Assembly: GCA_002386405.1 (NCBI GenBank)
Contig: DGIP01000097.1
Span: 1-22,355 of the forward strand
Direction of reading: 5' to 3'
DNA from: Stenotrophomonas maltophilia
Lineage (GTDB): Bacteria; Pseudomonadota; Gammaproteobacteria; Xanthomonadales; Xanthomonadaceae
DNA: 22,355 nt
The notes beneath the pieces are model-generated. The model did not search any database, was not told the DNA's origin, and saw only the letters and a list, made by a program, of their open reading frames with translations. The position numbers and the translations under genes were made by a program. Below, piece after piece: positions 13,263-19,590 of this stretch. Every line of letters starts with the position of its first letter. The first letter of the stretch is position 1.

Positions 13263-15992
13263 TCAGTGGGTGACGCCTTCGGGCGGCAACGCGACCTTGG
13301 CGTCCTGTACCGGCAGGGTGACCACCATCACCGTGGGGTCGTCGGGATCGAGCTTGGTCTTGAAGCCCAGGCTCTGGCACATCGCCAGCATGGTGCTGTT
13401 TTCGCGCAACACCTGGCCTTCGACGATGTTCAGGCCCAGCCACTGGGCGTACTCGATCATGATCGTCATCAGGCGCCAGCCGATGCCGTGGCCCTTGAGG
13501 TCGGAGCGGATCAGGATGCCGTACTCGCCGCGATCGTAATCCGCATCCGCATGCAGGCGCACGGCGCCGAGCATGTCGCCGCTGCGCGGGTCGATCGCCA
13601 CCAGCGCGATGGAACGGGCGTAGTCGAGCTGGGTCAGGCGCGCGATGAACTCGTGGCTGAAATGCTTCACCGACTGGAAGAAGCGCAGGCGCAGGTCGTC
13701 ATCGGTGACGCGCGCGAAGAAGGCGCGGAACAAGGCATCGTCTTCCGGCCGCACCGGGCGCACGAACGCTGGCGCACCGTCAGAGAGGATGATGGTGCGT
13801 TCCCACTCCTTGGGGTACGGGAACACCGCGAAACGCGGATGGCCACGGCCCTTGTGCAGCTTGCGCGACGGCGCGATGGCCACGCGCGCGTCCAGCGCCA
13901 TCACGCCCTCGCGGTCGGCCAGCAATGGGTTGATGTCCAGCGTGCGCACTTCGGGAATGTCGGCCGCCAGCTGCGCCAGCTTGACCAGGATCAGCGCCAC
14001 GGCGCGCTCGTCGGCGGCGGGCACGTCGCGGTAGGCCTTGAGGATGCGCGAGACGCGGGTGCGGCCGATCAGCTCGTGGGCCAGGCGCAGGTCCAGCGGC
14101 GGCAGCGCGAGCGCCTTGTCATCGATCACTTCCACGGCGGTACCCCCGCGGCCGAACACCACCACCGGGCCGAAGGTGGGGTCATCGGCAATGCCGGCGA
14201 TCAGTTCGCGCGCCTTGGGCCGCACGATGGTGGGCTGCACCAGCACGCCGTCGATGCGCGCGTTCGGCCGCATCTCATGGGCACGGGCGAGGATGGAGCT
14301 GGCGGCGGCCTGCACTGCCTGCAGGCTGCCCAGGTTGAGGCGCACGCCATCGACATCGGACTTGTGCGGGATGTCGGCCGAGAACACTTTTACCGCCACC
14401 GTGGCGCCCTGCTCCAGCAGCGGCTGGGCCAGGTCCATGGCTTCATGCGGGTCGCGCGCCTGCATCACCGGCGCGGAGGGAATGCCGTAGGCCGAGAGCA
14501 GCTGGTGGGTGGCGATGGGATCCAGCCACTGCTGGCCGGCAGCCAGCGCGGCCTCCACGATGGCGCGCGCGGCGGCGGTATCCACCACGAAATCCTGCGG
14601 CAGGCTGGGCGGGGTTTCCATCAGCGCCGCCTGAGCATCGCGGTAGCGCACCAGGTGCTGGAACCCGCGCACGGCCTCGGCCTCGGTCGGGTAGGTCGGC
14701 ACCCGCGCGGCGTTGAGGGTGGCGGTGGCACGGTCGTCGTTGCCCAGCCACACCGCGAACACCGGCTTGTCGCGGTGGTGGCGCGGGCGCAGGCCGAGCG
14801 TGCGGGTCAGCGCCTGTGCGGCGTCTGCCGATGAGGTAAACGCAGTCGGGACGTTGACCACCAGCACCGCGTCGTTGCCGGTGTCGGACATCAGCGCGTC
14901 GATGGCAGCCGCGTAGCGGTCACCGTCTGCGTCGACCACGATGTCGACCGGGTTGCTGCGCGACCAGCCTTCGGGCAACACGGCATCCAGCTCAGCGATG
15001 GTACCGGGCGAGAGTTCGGCCAGGCTGCCGCGCAGGGCCAGCAGCTGGTCCACGGCCAAGCGCCCCACCCCGCCGCCGTTGCTGAGGATGGCCAGCCGGC
15101 GGCCCGGGAAGGTGCCGAGGCGGCCAAGCGTTTCGGCGGCGGTGAACAGTTCGTCCAGCGCGCTCACCCGCAGCAGGCCGGCGCGGTTGAACGCGGCGCC
15201 GTACACCGCGTCGGAGCTGGCCAGCGCCTGCACGTGGGTGTCGCCGTCGGGATCGATGCGGATGTGGCGGCCGGATTTGACCACCACCACCGGCTTGGCG
15301 CGCGCGGCGGCACGCGCGGCGGACATGAACTTGCGCGCGTCGCGGATGTGTTCGACGTAGAGCAGGATGGCGCGGGTGCGGTAATCGGTGGCGAAGTAGT
15401 CCAGCAGGTCGCCGAAGTCGACATCCAGCGCATCACCCAGCGAGACCACGGCGGAGAACCCGACCGAGCGCGCTACGCCCCATTCGACCAGCGCAGCGGC
15501 AATGGCGCTGGATTCGGAGATCAGCGCGAGGTCGCCGGCCTGCGGGAAGTGCGCGGCGATGCTGGCGTTGAGCCGCGCGTGCGGGGCGATCACGCCCAGG
15601 CAATGCGGGCCGAGGATGCGCAGGCCCTTGGGCCGGGCGGCGGCTTCCACCTGTTCGCTGAGCGAGCCCGGGCCATGGCCGAGGTTGGCGGTGAGGATGA
15701 TGGCCGCGGCCACGCCCCGTTCGGCGGCGGTGGCCACCACCTGCGGCACGATGCTGGCCGGGGCGGTGATGACGATGAGTTCGGGCACCCAGTCGAGGTC
15801 CTTCAGCCGTTTGACCGTACTGATGCCGTCGATTTCGCCGTAACGCGGGTTGATCCAGGCGACCTTGCCGGGAAAGCCGGTGGCGCGCAGGTTGCGCATG
15901 ACCGCGCGGCCGGCGGAACGCTCACGCGGGCTGCCGCCGACGACGGCCACCGACTGCGGGCGGAATACGGATTGCAGGTGGTAGGTGCTCAT
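13263..15992 (-). CDS. Pat-like protein: NDP-forming acyl-CoA synthetase domains fused to GNAT acetyltransferase
   Basis: A 909-aa protein in the order CoA-binding Rossmann domain (about 5-135: SVFRPQSVAVVGGSPRE), succinyl-CoA-ligase-like domains (about 150-460: ALISESSAIAAALVEW, LAILSNGGGVGRLAVDQL), ATP-grasp domain (about 480-705: VAVKVFSADIPHKSDVDGV, VVVFGRGGTAVEV, DINPLL) and C-terminal GNAT domain (about 740-895: VRPVRPEDDALFRAFF, GEYGILIRSDLKGHGIGWRL). This matches the protein lysine acetyltransferases Pat/PatZ (YfiQ, about 886 aa), which acetylate and switch off acetyl-CoA synthetase and other enzymes. The GNAT acetyl-CoA loop is KGHGIG (833-838), and E823 is a plausible catalytic base. 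H253, in the segment corresponding to the SHTG phosphohistidine loop of active ADP-forming synthetases, is retained. It is a single gene, downstream of but not coupled to mgtE. Confidence 0.92.
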   Translation of the reverse strand: MSTYHLQSVFRPQSVAVVGGSPRERSAGRAVMRNLRATGFPGKVAWINPRYGEIDGISTVKRLKDLDWVPELIVITAPASIVPQVVATAAERGVAAAIILTANLGHGPGSLSEQVEAAARPKGLRILGPHCLGVIAPHARLNASIAAHFPQAGDLALISESSAIAAALVEWGVARSVGFSAVVSLGDALDVDFGDLLDYFATDYRTRAILLYVEHIRDARKFMSAARAAARAKPVVVVKSGRHIRIDPDGDTHVQALASSDAVYGAAFNRAGLLRVSALDELFTAAETLGRLGTFPGRRLAILSNGGGVGRLAVDQLLALRGSLAELSPGTIAELDAVLPEGWSRSNPVDIVVDADGDRYAAAIDALMSDTGNDAVLVVNVPTAFTSSADAAQALTRTLGLRPRHHRDKPVFAVWLGNDDRATATLNAARVPTYPTEAEAVRGFQHLVRYRDAQAALMETPPSLPQDFVVDTAAARAIVEAALAAGQQWLDPIATHQLLSAYGIPSAPVMQARDPHEAMDLAQPLLEQGATVAVKVFSADIPHKSDVDGVRLNLGSLQAVQAAASSILARAHEMRPNARIDGVLVQPTIVRPKARELIAGIADDPTFGPVVVFGRGGTAVEVIDDKALALPPLDLRLAHELIGRTRVSRILKAYRDVPAADERAVALILVKLAQLAADIPEVRTLDINPLLADREGVMALDARVAIAPSRKLHKGRGHPRFAVFPYPKEWERTIILSDGAPAFVRPVRPEDDALFRAFFARVTDDDLRLRFFQSVKHFSHEFIARLTQLDYARSIALVAIDPRSGDMLGAVRLHADADYDRGEYGILIRSDLKGHGIGWRLMTIMIEYAQWLGLNIVEGQVLRENSTMLAMCQSLGFKTKLDPDDPTVMVVTLPVQDAKVALPPEGVTH

Positions 15993-16086
15993 GGGGTCGA
16001 ACAGTCACCGGGACACGTGCTGACACGGTACACGGCTGGCGGTCGCGTTGGGATGATCTGGCGCAAGCGATCGGTTACGGCCGCAA

Positions 16087-16110
16087 CGCCACGCCGCATG
16101 CGGCGTGGCG
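16087..16110. terminator. 24-bp perfect palindrome downstream of mgtE
   Basis: CGCCACGCCGCA (16087-16098) is followed at once by its exact complement TGCGGCGTGGCG (16099-16110). It lies ten bases after the mgtE stop and can form a very stable hairpin in either transcript. No T-run follows. It may be a terminator or mRNA-stabilising hairpin, or a protein-binding dyad. The remaining part of the 15993-16120 gap should contain the promoter of the Pat-like gene, but I cannot place it. Confidence 0.5.
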
Positions 16111-16120
16111 ACAGGGCCAT

Positions 16121-17491
16121 TTACAGCAGCGTGCCGCCCAGGATCATTGCGGCGATGCTGAAGTAGATCACCAGGCCGGTGACGTCGACCAGGGTGGCCA
16201 CGAACGGCGCCGAGGCACTGGCCGGGTCGAAGCCCAGGCGCTTGAGGATGAAGGGCAGCATCGAGCCGGACAGCGAGCCGAACGTGACGATGCCAACCAG
16301 CGCCGCGCCGATGGTGAGCGCCAGCAGCTGCCAGTGCTCGCCGTAGTCGTGCAGGCCGAGCAGCTGCCAGGACACGATGCGGATCATCGCCAGCACGCCG
16401 AGGATGGCGCCCAGGGTGATGCCGGTGGGCACTTCGCGCAGGGCGACCTTCCACCAGTCGCGCAGGCGCAGTTCGCGCAGCGCCAGGCTGCGGATCAGCA
16501 GCGAGGTGGCCTGCGAACCGGAGTTGCCGCCCGAGCTCATGATCAGCGGGATGAACAGCGTGAGCACCACGGCACGAGCCAGCTCGTCCTCGTAATGCTG
16601 CATGGCGCTGGCGGTGAGCATTTCGCCGAGGAACAGCACGCTCAACCAGCCGGCACGCTTGCGCAGCATCTCGAAGAAGCCGATCTGCATGTACGGCTTT
16701 TCCAGCGCTTCCATGCCGCCGAACTTGTGCGCGTCTTCGGTGGATTCTTCGATCAGCGCATCCAGGATGTCATCCACGGTGACGATGCCCAGCACCTGCT
16801 GGCGGGCATCGACCACCGGAATGGCGAGCAGGTCGTGGCGGCGGATCAGCTGCGCCACTTCTTCCTGGTCGAGCATGGCATCGACGGTGACCGGCGGGTT
16901 GACCTGGGCCACCTCCAGGATCGGCTCGTCCGGCAGGCCGGTGATCAGCCGGCGCATGGTGACCACCTGCTGCAGGGCCTGGGTGGCCGGGTCGAGCACG
17001 TAGATGGCGTACACGGTCTCGCGGGTGCGCTCGACTTCGCGGATGTGCTGCAGGGTGCGGCCCACGGTCCAGTCGGCGGGCACGCTGACGAATTCGGTGG
17101 TCATCAGCGCGCCGGCGGTGTGCGCCGGGTAGCTGAGCAGCTGCTGGATGGCCTGGCGCGAATCGGCGCTGAGCAGCGGGATCAGGCGTGCGCGTTCGTC
17201 CTCGTCCAGCTCATGGACGATGTCGGTGGCACGGTCGTCGGCCATCAGGCCCAGCAGCGCGGCTGCCTTGGCCACCGGCAGCGTGGCGACCAGGTCGCCG
17301 CTGCGGGTGAGCTCGGGCTGCTCGAGCATTTTCACCGCGCGCGGCAACGGCAACGCGGCCAGGGTGTCGGCGGCGCGCGACAGCTCCAGGGTGTTGAGGT
17401 ATTCCACCGCGTCGGCGGTGTTGAAGTCCTGCAGGGGTGCGCTCAGGGCGGCGGCATCCGCCACCGGGCGCAGGAGGTCTTTCTGGTTCAT
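16121..17491 (-). CDS. mgtE: Magnesium transporter MgtE
   Basis: A 456-aa Mg2+-selective channel of the inner membrane. Residues about 20-125 form the cytoplasmic MgtE N domain (helical repeats such as DTLAALPLPRAVKMLEQPEL). Two CBS domains follow (about 128-190, YPAHTAGALMTTEFVSVP; and 195-250, LLAIPVVDARQQVLGIVTVD). The plug helix precedes five membrane spans (about 280-456). The family signature PLIMSSGGNSGSQ (315-327) and the pore block VATLVDVTGLVIYF (431-444) are intact; D436 corresponds to the selectivity aspartate known from Thermus MgtE. Length is typical. In this family, high cytoplasmic Mg2+ closes the channel through the N and CBS domains. The start is supported by AAGG nine bases upstream. 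The leader contains inverted repeats that could regulate expression. Confidence 0.95.
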   Translation of the reverse strand: MNQKDLLRPVADAAALSAPLQDFNTADAVEYLNTLELSRAADTLAALPLPRAVKMLEQPELTRSGDLVATLPVAKAAALLGLMADDRATDIVHELDEDERARLIPLLSADSRQAIQQLLSYPAHTAGALMTTEFVSVPADWTVGRTLQHIREVERTRETVYAIYVLDPATQALQQVVTMRRLITGLPDEPILEVAQVNPPVTVDAMLDQEEVAQLIRRHDLLAIPVVDARQQVLGIVTVDDILDALIEESTEDAHKFGGMEALEKPYMQIGFFEMLRKRAGWLSVLFLGEMLTASAMQHYEDELARAVVLTLFIPLIMSSGGNSGSQATSLLIRSLALRELRLRDWWKVALREVPTGITLGAILGVLAMIRIVSWQLLGLHDYGEHWQLLALTIGAALVGIVTFGSLSGSMLPFILKRLGFDPASASAPFVATLVDVTGLVIYFSIAAMILGGTLL

Positions 17492-17493
17492 GG

Positions 17494-17574
17494 GGTTCGC
17501 CTTGTGGATCGCGTTCGCGCGACGCCAGCGCTGGCGAACCGTCCCGTGTCAGGCGGTGGCCATCGCTGGCGTCG
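17494..17574 (-). promoter_or_regulatory. mgtE leader with overlapping inverted repeats, possible switch
   Basis: Three pairings overlap. (1) CGACGCCAGCG (17520-17530) pairs with CGCTGGCGTCG (17564-17574). (2) A local 14-bp palindrome CGCCAGCGCTGGCG lies at 17523-17536. (3) GGTTCGCC (17494-17501) pairs with GGCGAACC (17533-17540). On the minus-strand transcript, pairing 3 would cover the GG of the AAGG ribosome-binding site; pairing 2 excludes both 1 and 3. The logic fits a two-state leader, but the transcript start is unknown, and GC-rich DNA gives chance hairpins. Confidence 0.35.
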
Positions 17575-17672
17575 AGCAAGGTCGACTTCTACTGTCGCTG
17601 GACATGGGTTGAGGACTCCGGATGGGTGTTTGCGCCACCGAACGGCGCCGGCGGAGTCTGGACCCGCGGGCA

Positions 17673-17696
17673 GGCGGGGTCAACCCCTGCCCCGCC
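17673..17696. other. GC-rich stem-loop in the mgtE-Kef divergent gap
   Basis: GGCGGGG (17673-17679) pairs with CCCCGCC (17690-17696). The alternative GGGGT/ACCCC (17676-17680 with 17683-17687) competes for the same bases. No function is evident. Between it and the Kef start, a TAATGA sequence near 17740 could be a -10 box, without a good -35. Confidence 0.3.
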
Positions 17697-17787
17697 GGCA
17701 TTCGGGCGCGGTTGAAGGTCATTGACGCGCGCGGCCGCATAATGAGCCGCCGGCGACGGGCCGACGCTTCGACACACGGGATTCCCC

Positions 17788-19590
17788 ATGCATAGCGGTG
17801 CCCTGGAACTGGCCCTGGTGCTGCTGCTGGCCGCGGTGATCGCGGTGCCGGTATTCAAGAAGCTCGGGCTGGGCGCGGTGCTGGGCTACCTGGCCGCCGG
17901 CGTGGTGCTGGGCCCGGATGGGCTGGGCTTCGTGCAGGACGCGGACCGGATCCTGGGCGCGGCCGAGATCGGCGTGGTGATGCTGCTGTTCGTGATCGGC
18001 CTGGAACTGTCGCCGACGCGCCTGAAAGTAATGCGGCGTTCGGTGTTCGGCGCGGGTGCGGCGCAGGTGGCGCTGAGCGCGCTGGTGCTGGGCAGCCTGC
18101 TGATGCTGGACCACTTCCAGTGGAAGGCCGCGCTGATCGTGGGTATCGCGCTGGCGCTGTCGTCCACCGCGGTGGGCCTGCAGCTGCTGTCCGAACACAA
18201 GGGCATCAACAGCGATTACGGGCGGCTGGGCTTTGCCATCCTGCTGTTCCAGGACCTGATCGCCATTCCGCTGCTGGCCGCCATTCCGCTGCTGGGCGGG
18301 GCCAAGAACGAAACCCTGAGCTGGAACGATGTGGCCGTGGCGCTGGGCGCGCTGGCGGTGGTGATCCTGTGCGGGCGGCCGGTGCTGCGCCGGCTGTTCA
18401 ACATCATCGCGCGCACGCGCAGCCCGGAAGTGTTCACGGCCATGGCGCTGCTGGTGGTGCTGGGCACGGCCTGGTTCATGCAGGAGGCGGGGCTCAGCCC
18501 GAGCCTGGGCGCGTTCCTGGCCGGGGTGCTGCTGTCGGATTCGGAGTTCCGGCACGAGCTGGAATCGCAGATCGAACCGTTCAAGGGCCTGCTGCTGGGG
18601 CTGTTCTTCATCGCGGTGGGCATGGGCATCGACCTGGACCGCGTGGTGGCCGAACCGGCGCTGATCGCCATTGGCGTGACGGCGCTGCTGGTGGTCAAGT
18701 TCGGGCTGCTGTTCGGGATCGGCAGGGTGGCACGGCTGAGTACGCGGCATGCGCTGATGCTGGGCAGCGTGCTGTGGCTCGGCGGCGAGTTCGCGTTCGT
18801 GGTGTTCAACGAGGCGCAGCGCGTGCATCTGCTGGGTGACGCCAACCACGACCGGCTGGTGGCGATCGTGGGCCTGTCGATGGGGCTCACGCCGCTGCTG
18901 ATGATCGCGTTGCTGCGCCTGCTCGGCAGCGAACATGCGTCGGCCGGTGACAAGCCGCCGGCCGACAAGGTGGACAACGGCGGCGACGGGATCACCGTGA
19001 TGATTGCCGGCATGGGCCGTTTCGGCCAGGTGGTGGCGCGCCTGCTGACCGCGCAGAAGATTCCGTTCGTGGCGCTGGAGGCGAACCCGGACACCGTGTC
19101 GGACCTGCGCCGCTTCGGCAACAAGCTGTACTACGGCGACCCGACCCGCCCCGAGATGCTGCGCGCGGCGGGCGGCGAGAACGTGCGCGTGTTCGTGATC
19201 ACGCTGGACGACCCGGAGGCGAACATGCGTGCCACGCGGTTGATCCGGCGCATGTACCCGAATGCGGTGGTGCTGGCCCGGGCGCGCAACCGCCAGCATG
19301 CGTGGCGCTTGATGGACATGTCGGCCGAGCCGTTCCGCGAGGTATTTGGCACCAGCCTGGATATGAGCGAGCGGGTGCTGACCGCGCTCGGCATCCCGAC
19401 CGAGACCGCGCGCGCCCACGTGGAGCGCTTCCGCGAACATGACGAGAAACTGCTGCGCGACCAGTACCTGGTCTACGACGACGAAGCCGCAGTGATCCAG
19501 ACCTCACGCGATGCACGTGCAGACCTGATGCACCTGTTCGAGGCCGATGCGAGTCGCGACGGAAAAGAAGAGGGCGAACGCCGCGATTAA
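17788..19590 (+). CDS. Kef-type monovalent cation:H+ antiporter (CPA2, KefB/KefC-like)
   Basis: A 600-aa inner-membrane protein. Residues 1-380 are about twelve hydrophobic spans with CPA2 hallmarks: LGLGAVLGYLAAGVVLGPDG (26-45), AEIGVVMLLFVIGLELSP (59-76), ALALSSTAVGLQ, FAILLFQDLIAIPLL (149-163, with the ion-path aspartate D156) and GLLLGLFFIAVGMGIDL (267-283). A cytoplasmic RCK/TrkA-N domain follows, with the nucleotide-binding glycines IAGMGRFGQVVARLL (406-420). The block ARARNRQHAWRLMD (497-510) resembles E. coli KefB/KefC, which release K+ and acidify the cytoplasm when glutathione adducts of toxic electrophiles accumulate. No KefF or KefG partner gene is in this window. The gene overlaps the convergent ankyrin gene by 4 bp. 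Confidence 0.92.
   Translation: MHSGALELALVLLLAAVIAVPVFKKLGLGAVLGYLAAGVVLGPDGLGFVQDADRILGAAEIGVVMLLFVIGLELSPTRLKVMRRSVFGAGAAQVALSALVLGSLLMLDHFQWKAALIVGIALALSSTAVGLQLLSEHKGINSDYGRLGFAILLFQDLIAIPLLAAIPLLGGAKNETLSWNDVAVALGALAVVILCGRPVLRRLFNIIARTRSPEVFTAMALLVVLGTAWFMQEAGLSPSLGAFLAGVLLSDSEFRHELESQIEPFKGLLLGLFFIAVGMGIDLDRVVAEPALIAIGVTALLVVKFGLLFGIGRVARLSTRHALMLGSVLWLGGEFAFVVFNEAQRVHLLGDANHDRLVAIVGLSMGLTPLLMIALLRLLGSEHASAGDKPPADKVDNGGDGITVMIAGMGRFGQVVARLLTAQKIPFVALEANPDTVSDLRRFGNKLYYGDPTRPEMLRAAGGENVRVFVITLDDPEANMRATRLIRRMYPNAVVLARARNRQHAWRLMDMSAEPFREVFGTSLDMSERVLTALGIPTETARAHVERFREHDEKLLRDQYLVYDDEAAVIQTSRDARADLMHLFEADASRDGKEEGERRD

Noticed and set aside
13179..14834. Long plus-strand open frame of 551 codons antisense to the Pat-like gene
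   Set aside because: Its translation is Arg/His/Gly/Ala-rich without any domain, typical of the complement of a GC-rich gene; the minus-strand frame matches a known family end to end.
17719..19440. Minus-strand open frame of 573 codons antisense to the Kef antiporter
   Set aside because: Composition is His/Gln/Arg-rich shadow sequence; the plus-strand frame has the complete antiporter and RCK domains.
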